64,000 bases of DNA, from contig NW_013657676.1 of assembly GCF_000142905.1 (NCBI RefSeq), positions 499,256-563,255 on the forward strand. Direction: 5' to 3'. This DNA comes from Thecamonas trahens ATCC 50062 (taxonomy: Eukaryota; Apusozoa; Apusomonadida; Apusomonadidae). Each line of letters starts with the position of its first letter. Position 1 is the stretch's first letter. The translations under genes and the position numbers were made by a program. Below are positions 1 through 11,330 of the stretch, piece after piece. The notes under the pieces were generated by a model, which searched no databases, was not told where the DNA came from, and saw only the letters and a list, made by a program, of their open reading frames with translations.

Positions 1-1958
1 GTCCTGTCGCTGTCCCCGCTGGCTTTGACCCGACCGTCCGCCTGCCGACTGTTCCGTACTACAACCCGTCGCTGCAGCCGTGCCGCTTTGAGGTCGGCGA
101 CCTCATCAGGACCAACAAGGACCGCACTACCGCCAACTGCGCCGGCGTTGTCCGGTACATCGGATACGTCGAGGGTGAGAGTGGGCTGTGGGTCGGCGTC
201 GACCTCGACCGCCCGCCGCGTATCGATGTTGAGCCGGTCAAGCCCTCGCGTTCCCACGCGCACTCGCGCTCACGCAGCAAGCGCGCCAAGCACCAGTCAC
301 AACGCAACGCTCGCATCCTTGCTGCCATCCGTGGACCCCACTCGGGTGTGTGGAATGGCGCGTATTACTTTGAGACCAAGGTCAAGTGCGGTCTCTTTGT
401 CCGCCCCACTGCGCTTGACGTTATGGAGCCTGGCGAGGTCGCGCTTCGCAAGCAGCATGAGGAGGATGAACGGCGCGCCAAGCTTGATCAGATGGGCTTT
501 ACTGCTGGCGCCGTCTCGCTCGAGGCCGCTAATCCGTCGCCGGCCTTCCAGCCCATTACCAAGCAGGTCACCAAGTCGCCGCCGCGCAACACCTCGATCA
601 TCGCCATGAACGCCACCCGCGTCGCCGCCGCTGGAGCGGCGAGTCGCGCCCCGGCAAGCTACAGCGACTACGACTATGACTACGATGACGACGACATGGC
701 GCCCATCCCCATGCAGGCGGCAGCCACGCCGACGCCCGCGCCCCGCACCCAGGCGCCGGTGCCGGACTCGGACTGCTTGTCTGACGACCTCTCTCTGCCT
801 GCTGCGGCCCAATCAACAGGCTCGCTCGATGCTGCCATGAACTCACGCATCGTCTCTTCCGCCCTCGATCTCATGGCTAGGATGGATGCTGTGTTTGAGG
901 CTGCTGCTGGCGGTCATCCGCTCGACGGGCCTATCGCCAGCCTTGACCAGTCGCTGGGCATCTCGCGGACCACCCTGGGTGAGCTCTACGACTATGTGGC
1001 TGACGCCTCTACCGGCTCGTCAATCGATCCGGCCTTCCTTTCCGCCTCTGCGGCTATGATTGACACCGGTGCCGAGCTCTGCGATGCTGCCGGATCCGGC
1101 TCGGCCGCCCTCCACGCTCTCTCGCTCTCAATCCTCGAGGGCTACCTCGACAACATCCTTGATACCATTGTTGTCACGCCCGAGACTGCAGCGGCCAAGG
1201 CCCGGACTCTGGCCGCAAGCATCTCGTCGCATCTCGCCGAGCTGGCTGCCCAAGGTGCGTGATGAACGACGTCGGACGATCTCATGAGAGATGGCGCTGT
1301 ACGCTGTTGCGCCATGTGAGTGAGGAGAGGACGGGGGGTGGGGACAAGGGGAGCGTGAAGAGATGAAGAGAGAAAGTGTGTGCGGATGTGTGCGCACTAC
1401 TACCGAGTGTCCCTCCTCGCCGTACACAACTCACAGCGCGCAACTCACGACGACCTTTGATGCCTCTACAGTTGCCCGCAACTCTGCCACTCCCGAACTG
1501 GACTCTATCCCTCTGCCCGAGACCGCGTCATCGCCCAAGGCTACGCCGTCGTCCGAGCCCACGCTATCGCCCGAGGCCACACCATCGCCCGAGGCCACGT
1601 CAGCGCTCAAGCTTACACCGTCACCCGAGCTTGGGTCCACGTCATCGCCCCCCATGAGCCCGTGTCTGCGTCGTCGCCGGAGCCCATGCCATCGCCCGAG
1701 CCTGCTCCGGCGTCATCGTCCGTCTCCGAGCCGACCCCATCGCCTGAGCCCGCGCCATCCCCTTCTGGTGTCAAGGCACTTGGCGCCAAGCTCAATCTCA
1801 ACCTCATGATGCCGGGCGCCGGTCCGCCCAAGATCAAGCGGCCGGCTGCAGGAGGCGTGGCGGCGCCGTCGAGCGCTGGAAATCTCGACCACAAGACTAG
1901 GGCTCGTCCCGCGCCAAGGACTGGCCGCAGGCCGCCGTCGCGCCGCCCGCGAAAGTAA
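1..1958 (+). CDS. CAP-Gly domain protein, 5' partial, one intron, one frame break
   Basis: The gene enters from the left edge in the frame that starts at base 3. A CAP-Gly domain, which binds microtubule or EB1/tubulin C-terminal tails, is visible early: FEVGDLIRT, then GLWVGVDLD, then WNGAYYFETK and GLFVRP. The usual GKNDG groove motif is replaced by G-P-H-S-G and preceded by a basic Arg/Ser/His-rich insert of about 40 residues. The coding exon leaves at 1254 through AAG|gtgcgt and resumes at 1472 after ctctacag. The joined frame enters a Ser/Pro/Glu repeat region and needs one extra C in the C6 run 1648-1653 to reach the basic tail ending at 1958. With that base the CDS is an exact multiple of three (580 codons from base 3). 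A C-terminal CAP-Gly occurs in some kinesins, but no motor is in view, so the full protein is unknown. Confidence 0.7.
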
Positions 1959-1975
1959 CACCTCTTCCCTTGCTG

Positions 1976-2935
1976 CTATGGCTGCACAATGTGGTTGAGC
2001 TCCCGAAGGTGGAAAATCTCGGAGGGGATGTTGTCGATTGGTGTGCCCGCGAGATTGAGGTACCGCAGCTTGTCCAGTAGGCCGACTTCGGGCACGTCTG
2101 ACACAAGCGTGTACGAGAGGTTAAGTCGACGAAGAGAGACGAGTGAGAGCGTTTCGGCCGGCATGGCCTTAAGCCCTGGGTTGTGGGATACGTCAAGTAT
2201 CGTGAGCTTGTCCAGTCGCCCGATCTCCCCGGGCAGCTCGCTTAACTGGTTGTGCGCCAGCTCGAGGATAGCCAGCGAGCTGAGCTCGGCAATTGTTGTC
2301 GGTAGACGAGAGAGCTCATTGTCCGAGAGCTCGAGCGTGTGCAAACCCTCTCCTCCCTCAAACAGCTCCGGGTCCAAGTGACCGATTCTGTTCTGCGACG
2401 CCCGGATGATTCGCAGCGCCGGCATGTTGTTGAGCGATGCCAGCGGCAGCGCGTCGAGCGCGTTGCCCTCGACAACCAGCCGCTCCAGCATTGTCAGCGA
2501 GTCCAAGACCGGCAGCGGCGCATCTGCTGATCCGAGCTTGTTGTCGGCAAGATTAAGAACTCGAAGGCTGGTGCATGCCAGCAGGTCGTCTGGGAGTGAG
2601 GCGAGGAGGTTGTCGGCAAGATTGAGAATCGTCAGCGCCGGCAGGTGCGACAAGCACGCCGGAAGCGCCACCACCGAGTTGTGTGCCAGCGAAAGCGTGG
2701 CCAGCGCATGCAGCGAGTGAGTTGCCATCCACGTTGTCGACAGATCGCCCAGATGATTGCAGCTCAAGTCCAAGCCCGCCACGTTGCCGAGCGTGGGCCA
2801 TCGGCCTGTCGCTCGCCGCACCCGCCCCGCCACCACCTCGTCCTGCTCCTTTTCGGACAGGAAGTACTCGGGCACCTCGACCAGCCCCTCACCCACCACC
2901 TCTACATGCTGCACACCCAGTCCCACGCCATGCAT
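1976..2935 (-). CDS. Leucine-rich-repeat protein
   Basis: About ten LRRs of the LxxLxLxxNxLxxLP type run through most of the protein, in the pattern of SHOC2-like or other intracellular LRR proteins. There is no signal peptide, membrane segment or catalytic domain. The ATG at 2935 (MHGVGLGVQ) is the first in-frame ATG that does not overlap the divergent condensin gene; the frame is open further upstream, so an extra 5' exon is possible. The protein is about 319 residues. Its stop lies 17 bp from the stop of the convergent CAP-Gly gene. LRRs are protein-binding scaffolds; the partner cannot be read from sequence. Confidence 0.8.
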   Translation of the reverse strand: MHGVGLGVQHVEVVGEGLVEVPEYFLSEKEQDEVVAGRVRRATGRWPTLGNVAGLDLSCNHLGDLSTTWMATHSLHALATLSLAHNSVVALPACLSHLPALTILNLADNLLASLPDDLLACTSLRVLNLADNKLGSADAPLPVLDSLTMLERLVVEGNALDALPLASLNNMPALRIIRASQNRIGHLDPELFEGGEGLHTLELSDNELSRLPTTIAELSSLAILELAHNQLSELPGEIGRLDKLTILDVSHNPGLKAMPAETLSLVSLRRLNLSYTLVSDVPEVGLLDKLRYLNLAGTPIDNIPSEIFHLRELNHIVQP

Positions 2936-3162
2936 CCAACACCCCAGGCTCTCCTCAAGTGCGTCGAGTCTTAGCCCCAGCTCCGGCCCCGGCCCCCCAG
3001 CCCCGACCTCCGACCCACGGCATTCCGTCCAGCCGGCTGCTGGCCGCGGGCCGTTCGCGCGCCCTTTCGCCACTCGTGAGCCTCGTGTCTTGCCACTCCA
3101 CTTCCGTCCGCTTCGTGAAACCGCCCCCGACCTTTCCACGGAGCACAGCAAGGGGGAACACC

Positions 3163-6100
3163 ATGACCGAGTTTGCCATTCCTCCGCACTTTGAGGACCT
3201 GCTCGAGGCCGACAAGGGCTACTACGTGGTCGGTCCGTCGTCGGGCCTGCATCGATCGTCGGCCGAGGTGGTCCACGAGGCTGTCGAGGGCATCTTGCTG
3301 CAGCTCGAGAGTGACCCATGGGCACTAGCCTCCCCTGAGCTCTTTGACACGCTCTTCCATCTGGTCTACCGCTTCTCCGTTCTCGATGATACCGTCAAGG
3401 CTGCTGTTGTCGACCTCCTGGTCGGCACCGTTCAAAAGTTTGTGGTCGCCTGGCAGTCTGGCGCCAAAATGCCCGAGCCACCGGCAAACATCTTTACCGT
3501 CAGCTCGCGGTCAGTGCTCAAGCAGTATGTCTTCCTTCTGCACATGCTGATCATGGTGGTTGAGAAGGACGGCTCTGGCATGTCGTTGGCTGCTGCTGGT
3601 GGTAAGAAGAAGAAGAAGAGCAAGGCCAAGTCGTACTCGTGGTCCGGCAAGGTCCCGTTTGTCGTCGCCGCCTTCTCGGCTGTCCTCGTCGACGTCTCCC
3701 CGGCCCTGTACACCCGGCTGTGGAACATGCCGCTGCCTGAAGAAGAGTTCATCACTGCCATCTCGCGCTCGCTCTTCCTTCTCTTTGAGTCGCACACGAC
3801 GTTCAAGGCTCTGCCTTCCACCTGCGTAGACACCATCCATGCCATTTTTAAGGTTCTCATCGTCTCGTACCGCCGCGGTATGGCTGCCAGCACATCGATC
3901 ATGCACCTGCTGCACAACCACGAGCATCTACCAGGTCCACTCGCCCAGCTCCTTGGCGCCATTGCTGCTCCAGAGCCGTCGGCTGCGTCCGCCGATGCCG
4001 GCGACGACGACGACGAGGCCCACAAGCCCGCTGGCGAGGACGAGTCTGCTGCTGCTGATGACTCAGGCGCAGCCTCCAACGAAGTTCGCGCGCTTGTTGA
4101 GGACATTCTCCGTGACATTGGCAAGACCTCGCCGCAGCAGCTTGCTGTCGACTCGGCTGGAACAAAGAACCTGGCGGCGTTCCTGGTGGCGCTCGCCGAG
4201 ACTGTGCCACGGCTGGCGCTCTCTTCGGTTGCCGTCCTCATTCATCACCTTGAAGGCGAGGCGTACATTATGCGCAACGCCATCATTTCGATGATGGGCC
4301 ACTGCGTGGCTGGGCCGCTGAAAACGGCAACCCGGCGACCCGCGACGCATTCCTCGACCACCTCATGGCCCGGCTGTACGACGTCACGTCGTATGTCCGA
4401 TCGCGGACGCTACAGACCTGGTCCATCATTGTTGAGGCGCGTGCACTGCCGCTTGCCCGCCTTCACGCACTCTCCAAGGCTGCAGTCGGGAGGCTCGCCG
4501 ACAAGGCATCGATTGTCCGCCGGTCCGCCATCGGCCTGCTCAAGGAGCTGCTACTCAACAATCCATTTGCCGGCCAGCTCCGGCTTGATGTGTTTGAGGC
4601 CAAGCGGGCTTCGCTGGAGAGCCGTCACGCCGAACTCGTGGCGCTGGTTCGCCCGCCGGCTCCCAAAGCGCCGGCGGCGAGTGCCGACACCGGCGAGGCT
4701 GGCAGCCAGGCTGGTTCCGAGGCTGAGAGCGATGACGAGAGCGAGGCCGCCGTCGCCGCCGCGGTTGCTGCCGCAGTTGACGCTGCCGAGGCTGCTGCCA
4801 AGGCGCAGGCCGCCCGCGACGAGGATTCCAGTCTTCAGGGCGCGCGCGACGAGCTGGAGCAAGTTGAGGCCGAGCTGGTCTTTGTCCGGGCTGGCGCCTC
4901 GTTCATCAAGGTCATATCGCGGGCGGTTCCGGTGGTGACCCAGCTGCTCTCGTCCAAGACGACGATGGATGTGCTGCAGGCAATCGACTTTCTCACTGTT
5001 GTCTCGTCGTTTGGCCTCGAGGCTGTGGCCGATGGTGTGGCGCGGGTCCTCACTCTCATTTGGTCCAAGGAAGAGTCGATCCGCAACGCAGTGCTGGACG
5101 CGTACCGAACGCTGTACTTTGCGCCGGGCGACAAGTCGTTTGGCGCGTCGGCCACGGTGGCGCGCAACCTGATGGAGCTCACCCGCGACGCGTCGGTGGC
5201 GCAGCTGACGTCGCTTGAGGAGATGGTACGATACATGCGGCATGACGGAAGCCTGCCGCCGCAGGTCGACAACGTGCTGTGGGAGCTGTTCTCGGGTCAC
5301 GTCGAGGGTGTCGGTCCAGAGCAGAGCCTCGCCGCGCTGCAGATTTTGTGCATGGTGGGCAAGGCAGATCCGGTGGCCATTGCCTGCAAGCTCGATCTGC
5401 TGGTCAAACACGGGCTTGGCGAGCAGGCGCGAGCAACACCGATCCTTGCGCGTTGGACGTGCGAGGCGTTGCAGGCGCTGGCCGCCGTTGACTCGACGGC
5501 CAAGGTCCCGTCGGGCCATCCGCTTCTCAAGCAGCTCGAGCGCCTCGTCGTCGCCACGCCCGACTTTGACGAAACGGTCAACGGGCAGTGGTACCCTGCA
5601 GCCGAGCAGGCTATCGGAGCACTCTTTGCACTTGCTGCCGCGCCCGAGATCGAGGTCGAGCTGCTCATCCGCGTCCTCGCTCACGCTGTCTTTTCGACAG
5701 AGGGTCGCGAGGTCTCGTCTGAGAAGCTCGCTCGGCTGTTCTTTGTCGTTGGCCATGTGGCGCTCAAGATGCTGGTGTACATGGAGGAGGAGCACCGGAC
5801 GTACGCCAAGGCTGCCGCTGCTGCCACTGTGGCCAGCAGCGGGCGGGCGCGGCGGCGCCGAGCCACGATGACTCGTTCGAAGACGAGTTGGGCATGGCGG
5901 CATCGCCGGCAACTCAGGAGGCGCATGCTGAGTATTTGGCCAAGCTCGCCGAGTCTGCGCTTGTCAACAACAACCTGCTCGGCTCGTTCGGACCGCTCCT
6001 TGTCCACGTTGCCCTCCATCGCTCGCAGTACGACAACGTAACGCTCCAGAGCCACGCGCTGCTCGCACTCACCAAGTTTATGTGCGTCTCGCGGACGTTC

Positions 6101-7033
6101 TGCGAGGCCAATCTGCGGCTGCTGTTCTCGATCCTCAACGCGACCGAGGGCGTGGCGCCGGTTGTCCGCGCCAACCTGGTTGTGGCTGTGGGCGACCTCG
6201 CGTTCCGTTTCCCCAACGAGGTTGAGCCGTGGACCGAGCACATCTACGCACGGCTTCGCGACGACGACATTGTCGTGCGGCAGAACACACTCATGGTCCT
6301 CACCCACCTCATTCTCAACGACATGGTCAAGGTCAAGGGCCAGATCGCAGAAATCGCGCTTTGCCTCCTCGATGAGGTCAAGACGATCTCGGACCTCGCG
6401 CATACGTTCTTCTTTGAGCTCGGCCGCAAGGCCAACACCATCTACAACATCCTGCCCGATACCATCTCGCAGCTCTCTACGGCGGCGATGGCGGCGCGCA
6501 TGGGCGAGACCGGCTTCAAGACCATCATGTCGTACCTGTTCTCGTTCGTGGCCAAGGACAAGCACCAAGAGTCGCTGGTGGTCAAGCTCTGCCAGCGGCT
6601 GCAGGGCTGCGACGCGCTCAACGCCCGCAACTTTGCCTTTTGCCTCTCGCTGCTCTCGTACTCGGGCCGCTCGCTTGGCAAGCTCATGGAGCATCACAAG
6701 GCTTACCACGACAAGCTCTTTGATCCGCAGGTCGAGGCTTCGTTCCGCTCCATCTCGTCGCGCACAAAGCGGACCGCAAAGGACATGGTCGTTCGCTTCG
6801 ACGCTCTCGTCGACAAGCTCCTTGCCGGCGAGACCGATGTCGAGTCGCTCGTCACCGGCCTCACCCCTGCTGATGTCATTGCCCGCGATCAGGAGAACGC
6901 CGCCAAGGCGTCCAAGAAGGCTGCCAGGGCCAAAGCCCGCAAGGTCGCCGCAAAGAAGGAGCGCGCTCGCCGCTCGCGCCGCGCCATGACCGACGACGAT
7001 GACTACACCCCGCTTGCAGAGTGCCAAGTCTAG
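3163..7033 (+). CDS. NCAPD2: Condensin complex subunit D2 (NCAPD2/YCS4), two frame breaks
   Basis: HEAT-repeat, non-SMC subunit of condensin I, needed for mitotic chromosome compaction. Family landmarks include the conserved middle block (DVTSYVRSRTLQTW, then ALPLARLHAL, then AVGRLADKASIVRRSAI, then LLNNPF) and the C-terminal block (RLRDDDIVVRQNTLMVLTHL, then VKGQIAEIALCL). The tail is rich in Lys/Arg, as in other D2 subunits. The start at 3163 (MTEFAIPPHFEDLL) follows an A-rich leader. Two breaks interrupt the frame: the GGG at 4312-4314 and the GGG at 5841-5843 each need one more G. With both, the protein is about 1,290 residues, the size expected for the family, so I read these as sequence errors. 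It is divergent from the LRR gene. Confidence 0.93.
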
Positions 7034-7110
7034 CCACGTTTGTAAACTCGGATAACTGCCTCGATCTGTGACTACTCTCCATCCGCCTCTAGCTGTGCCA
7101 ATGATTAGGT

Positions 7111-7164
7111 GACTCGACGGGCCGGCGGCGACTCGACGACTCGACGGGCCGGCGGCGACTCGAC
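7111..7164. repeat. 27-bp perfect tandem duplication
   Basis: Two identical 27-bp units rich in ACTCGACG and GGCCGGCGGCG lie between the condensin D2 stop and the H2A.Z start. The rest of the 178-bp interval holds no recognised gene; it should contain the H2A.Z promoter and 5' leader. Confidence 0.85.
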
Positions 7165-7211
7165 GGTTCAACCCAAATTTTTGGCTGCGCTAGACTCGAC
7201 TTCATTCCATC

Positions 7212-8502
7212 ATGTAGGTTCCACAAGCGTGCCCCCCGACTGCGCAAGCCTCGCCGTCGCTACCCATGGGTGCCCCGCACATTGTAGGGGTGTGCAGCAA
7301 GTTTGCGGCAGCAGAGCTGTCCGTGGGCGCGAGCCCGCCTTTGGCGCGAACGTTCGCGCCAAATTGCTTTGGATTCTACTGGCCGCGTCAGCCGCCCCCC
7401 CCAACCCCCCCCCAACCCCCACCCAGATTGCGGTACTCACACTCCCCAAACTCTCCACAGGGCTGGCAAGGGAAAGACCAAGAAGAGCAAGATGCCCGTC
7501 TCGCGTTCGGTGCGCGCCGGCCTTCAGGTACGTTTTGTCGGCCCCAAGGGGGCCTTGCGCTGAAGCGCAAATGATTTTTTGGCGCCCTTTTCGCCCGCTT
7601 CGCGCGTTTTTGTGCCCTGCCGCCAACCGCCAATTCGGTGTTCCTTGCACCGCCGCCCCCGCCCGTCCACTGCCGCCCGCTCGCCCCCATGCTCCAGCCG
7701 TGTGTGTTCTGTGCATGTCCTGGGTAGGGCCCAAGGAGGATGTGGTGTTCGGGCAGTGTGCTACCGCAGGTGCTTTGTCGCTTTTGGTCCTATCTTTGCC
7801 ACTGCGCCCGCATGGCCATGCCCACCCGCACTTGCCGTGTTGCTGCCTCTCCAACTACAACCCCACCCCCCACCCCCCTCTACCCTCCCCTCCCTCTACC
7901 CTTGCTACTCACCTTGCTGCCACCTACTCCAACGCCTCCTTGTCTCCTACACTCTACAGTTCCCTGTGGGTCGGTACGTTCAACCACCTTGCCTCCCTTC
8001 CTCCCCCAGCACTCTCGCCCCCCCCCCCCCGACTCTCCCCCGACTCTCCCCTCGACCGCTACCACTCACGGACGTTTCCCCCATCTTTCTGTGACTCTAG
8101 TATCCACACGTTCCTCAAGAAGCGGACGACTTCGACCGGCCGTGTCGGTGCGACTGCTGCCGTGTACATGGCTGCCGTGCTGGAGTACCTCACCGCCGAG
8201 GTGCTCGAGCTTGCCGGTAACGCCGCCAAGGATCTCAAGGTCAAGCGTGTGACTCCGCGTCACCTCCAGCTCGCCATCCGTGGTGACGAGGAGCTCGACG
8301 TGCTCATCAAGGCCACCATTGCCGGCGGTGGTGTCATTCCGTACATCCACTCGTCGCTCTTCGCCAAGAAGAAGAAGAAGGTACGTCCTCCCGTGATCCC
8401 CCCCTTGCGTACTCCCTTACCTGACTCCTGACTCGAACCCCCCGCCGTTCTCCCCCGCTACTCACCCTCTGCTTGCCCTTCTTGCTCCCGCCTCTGTAGT
8501 AA
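7212..8502 (+). CDS. H2AZ: Histone variant H2A.Z, five exons
   Basis: The spliced product is 121 residues and matches H2A.Z, the variant that marks promoters and regulated chromatin: [52 protein letters not shown] and [10 protein letters not shown]. Proposed exons are 7212-7213 (AT), 7461-7527, 7960-7973, 8101-8380 and 8500 onward. Donors are gtaggt, gtacgt, gtacgt, gtacgt; acceptors are ctccacag, ctctacag, gactctag, ctctgtag. The coding exons sum to 363 nt, exactly 121 codons, before TAA at 8500. Exon 1 supplies only AT, completed by the G that opens exon 2; exon 3 is 14 nt and encodes FPVG plus part of Arg; the last exon starts with the stop. The three internal introns are required by the protein; the split start is inferred from frame and splice signals. 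The protein ends in five Lys. Confidence 0.9.
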
Positions 8503-8755
8503 TCGTGATGCCCCTCCGCCTCGAGCTCCTCGGCTTTCTCCCGAGCAGCTATCGCCCCATGCTTCACCTCGTAGCGGTCCTTGCATCTGTGGACAGATGC
8601 TGGTGCTCCTCCGTTGCGATTTTACGCGCCTGCTAAATGACCATGTCTCCATCGATCTCCCGCCACGGCCCCTCCCCCTGCCAGACTGCTGGACAGCACA
8701 TGCTAGCCAGCCTCGTCGTCCTCCCACACTCTCACACCCAACTCTCCTCCCCACC

Positions 8756-10305
8756 ATGGCCACCCAGCTACCCCACCCAGACCACCCTCCCACAGACCCT
8801 GACCCGCCGGGTGCGTTCCTAGCCGAGGTCGTGCCCATGGCAACTGGTCTGGACCCAGCGTCGTCCGCGGCTGTCGACGCCCGCCTCCGTGCCTGCCTCG
8901 ACTACTGCCGCACTCGCCTGCACAACGAGCTCGCCCGCATCGAGGCTGAGCGCTACGGTCTGCACACAGAAGTGCTGGAGGCGCAGCAGGCCCAGCTCAA
9001 GCTCGACCGCTTCCGTGCTGCTCTGGATGCGTCGAACGCTGCGCTCGCTCGCGCCAACGCACAGCTCGCCGGCCGTGACGACACCATAGCTGCTCTCTCC
9101 ACCACTATCGCTGCGCTCGAGGCCCAGAACGCGAGCCTGGCTGCAGAGTTAGAAAAGCACCCCGGCGAGCGGGGCCCATGGCTGGCAGACGGCGAGGAGC
9201 GGGAGAAAAACCTCGATCGCGGCGACCAAATCCGTGTCCAGCGCCACCAGCTGGCGGTCCAGGCCGAAAAAGGCGCCGCCCAGACCGAGCGAGCGTTGAT
9301 GCTGGAGGACGAGTTGACGCTGGCCAAAAACGAGATTGCTCGCGGCAGGGATGAGGTCGCGCACGCCGTGGCGCGCGTCCAAAGCCTCGAGTCGGTTGTT
9401 GCGGCACGCGACGAGCTCGTTGAACAGCTCCGCGCTCAAACGCTGTCCTGCGCGAGCAGTGGAACGACTCGGAACGTGAGGTCACCCGGTTGATGAAGCA
9501 GCTGCAGGCCCGCAAAGCCATCATCCAGGCTCATGCGCTACCGGACCCGGCACCGACCCCTGCGGCGCGGTCAGTACGCCAGGCCGCGTTTCCGAGCCGG
9601 CCCGATCCGCCCACTCTCGATGCAAGGTCGGCCAAGCTTGAGGCGTCTCCCTCTGTTCCGGCTCCTGATACAACTTCCGTCACTGAGCCGAAGCAGCAGC
9701 CGAAGAGGCAGCCGCGGCAGCCGCGGCCGCGTCGGACCCCGCTCCGTCTCGGCGGAAGCATGCGGCAGGACGCACAGGACCGGGCGCGGGGCCCTGCGGC
9801 TCAGTCAATCCGTGTCCAGTCGCGACCGGCGTCGTCCAAGAGGACCCCTGTCAAGTCAGCGCTGAACCCTCGCCCTGCGCGCCAGCCGCCGCAGTACGCC
9901 AAGACGCCGGATAGTATTCCACAGCTTACCATTGACGGGGCGGCAGGATCGGACCTCGGGCCAGTCCGTCTCGAAGGACCGTCGTCATCGGCTGCTGTCT
10001 TTGCTGCGCTCAACTCGCCGTCGAACGCCACTCCGAGCCGCACTGTGCGGTCGACGGCGCCGTCGGCGCCCGAGGACGTCCGTACCACACGTCTGGAGGA
10101 CGCGCCGTCGGCGCCGGTCCCGTTCCACCACACTTTGCCCACGGCTCCGCTGGCAGAAGCTGAAGCTTGTGAGTACGGTGGCCAGTGGGGCGGCGGCGCT
10201 ACAAGTCTCAGCGGCCCGGCAGGGATTGCTGGTTCTCGGTCTGGCTTTCGCATGCATCTCCGGCCGATGGACGAGCTCATCGCTACACCTGGGAACACCT
10301 TCTAG
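8756..10305 (+). CDS. Coiled-coil protein with Pro/Arg-rich tail, one frame break
   Basis: The start at 8756 has a strong context (ccaccATGgcc). Residues roughly 30-260 form an Ala/Glu/Leu/Arg heptad coiled coil; the rest is low-complexity, basic and rich in Pro, Ser and Arg. The frame breaks at the AAA at 9438-9440: one more A continues the coiled coil as LREQWNDSEREVTRLMKQLQ instead of stopping. The repaired protein is about 516 residues. I recognise no family. A scaffold or cytoskeletal role is plausible from shape only. The stop is 2 bp from that of the convergent receptor gene. Confidence 0.7.
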
Positions 10306-10307
10306 CT

Positions 10308-11330
10308 TTACGGCACAGTAACCACCACGTTGGCACCGTTGAGGGTCCGAATCGGCGTGGGTCCCGCTGATGGCGGGCCAAGCGTCTGAAGGTTGGGCGA
10401 GGGCGACGAGCCGAACAGCAGCCGTCGCGCAAGGACCGACCGCGAGCGGGCTGTCTGGTTGTCGCCGACAAGCAGAGCCTTGTGCTCGGTGAGCGGTGGA
10501 GCTGTGGCTTTGCCGCAGCACACCATCTCATTGCGGACGATAGGGATAGCGAAGAAGACACACGCATCAAAGAAGCCCTGTAGCGGGTCTGTGATGGCCT
10601 GCGCCAGCGCAGCCGCAAAGGACGTGTGGCCAGTCAGCTCAAGCAGCCTGTTCACCATCGCCGCCGTCCAGCACACAAAGAACAGAGCAATGAGGACCGA
10701 GATGCGGAGGTAGAGCTTGCGGAGGCGCATCGCAAACAGACTCGGTGCAGCATCAGTGGCGCGACGCCGGTTGCCGGTGACAACAAGCGTGCCGCGGACA
10801 AGGACAAGGACTAGCAGCGGAAACGAGAGCATGAGGCAGAGGTAGAAGGCAAGGCGGAAGCCGGGAGCGCTGGCCTCGATCCAGCACCAGACACCAGCCG
10901 GACCGTAGTGTGCCACAGGCGCTAGCGACATGATCAGAGCAAACGGCCAGATGATCAAGTGGTAGAGCACAAAGTATCGAGAGTAGTCGAGATCAACGTG
11001 GGCGAGGACGGCGTAGAGATTGTGGGAGACGGCCAGGGTCCAGCCCATGGCCGCCAAGTTTGAAAACTGGATGAAAAAGCCCTGGACCGAGCAGAGCGGG
11101 CCTGATCGTGGTGGAACAAGCGCCGCACCCACAGCCGTCACTCCGCGAAGCACATCACAGACGGCGAGCCAGACGAGGACCACTAGAGGCCTACCGAATT
11201 GCCGCAGCCGTCGCACGCTGACAAACGTCGCCACCGTAGTCGTCGCGCCCGCAAGCGTGAGTAAGCCCGAACAGAGAATAGCCCACCGCATGACCCTGCT
11301 TTCGTCATCCGTATACTTGGCCTCCTTCAT
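10308..11330 (-). CDS. Seven-transmembrane receptor, cAMP-receptor-like
   Basis: The 340-residue protein has seven hydrophobic segments (starting around MRWAILCSGLLTLAG, PLVVLVWLAVCDVL, MGWTLAVSHNLYAVL) and a long cytoplasmic tail. The second extracellular loop carries W-C-W-I-E, typical of the Dictyostelium cAR/CRL-type GPCR family (class E and relatives), with a partner Cys after TM2 (GPLCSVQG). Basic residues cluster in the third inner loop (RRRATD, MRLRKLY), where G proteins bind. The ATG at 11330 lies two codons after an in-frame TAG, so there is no long ectodomain unless an upstream exon exists. The ligand is unknown. Confidence 0.78.
   Translation of the reverse strand: MKEAKYTDDESRVMRWAILCSGLLTLAGATTTVATFVSVRRLRQFGRPLVVLVWLAVCDVLRGVTAVGAALVPPRSGPLCSVQGFFIQFSNLAAMGWTLAVSHNLYAVLAHVDLDYSRYFVLYHLIIWPFALIMSLAPVAHYGPAGVWCWIEASAPGFRLAFYLCLMLSFPLLVLVLVRGTLVVTGNRRRATDAAPSLFAMRLRKLYLRISVLIALFFVCWTAAMVNRLLELTGHTSFAAALAQAITDPLQGFFDACVFFAIPIVRNEMVCCGKATAPPLTEHKALLVGDNQTARSRSVLARRLLFGSSPSPNLQTLGPPSAGPTPIRTLNGANVVVTVP

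Noticed and set aside
1648-1656. 24-bp intron explaining the CAP-Gly frame change
   Set aside because: The possible donor gtccac does not match the window consensus, and the size is far below the other introns (119-718 bp, depending on whether the 9-nt exon is used).
3163-7033. Condensin D2 as a pseudogene
   Set aside because: Both breaks are single-base homopolymer gaps, conserved protein continues on either side, and there are no in-frame stops in the repaired frame.
5681-7171. 496-codon minus-strand ORF
   Set aside because: It is antisense to the conserved C-terminal part of condensin D2.
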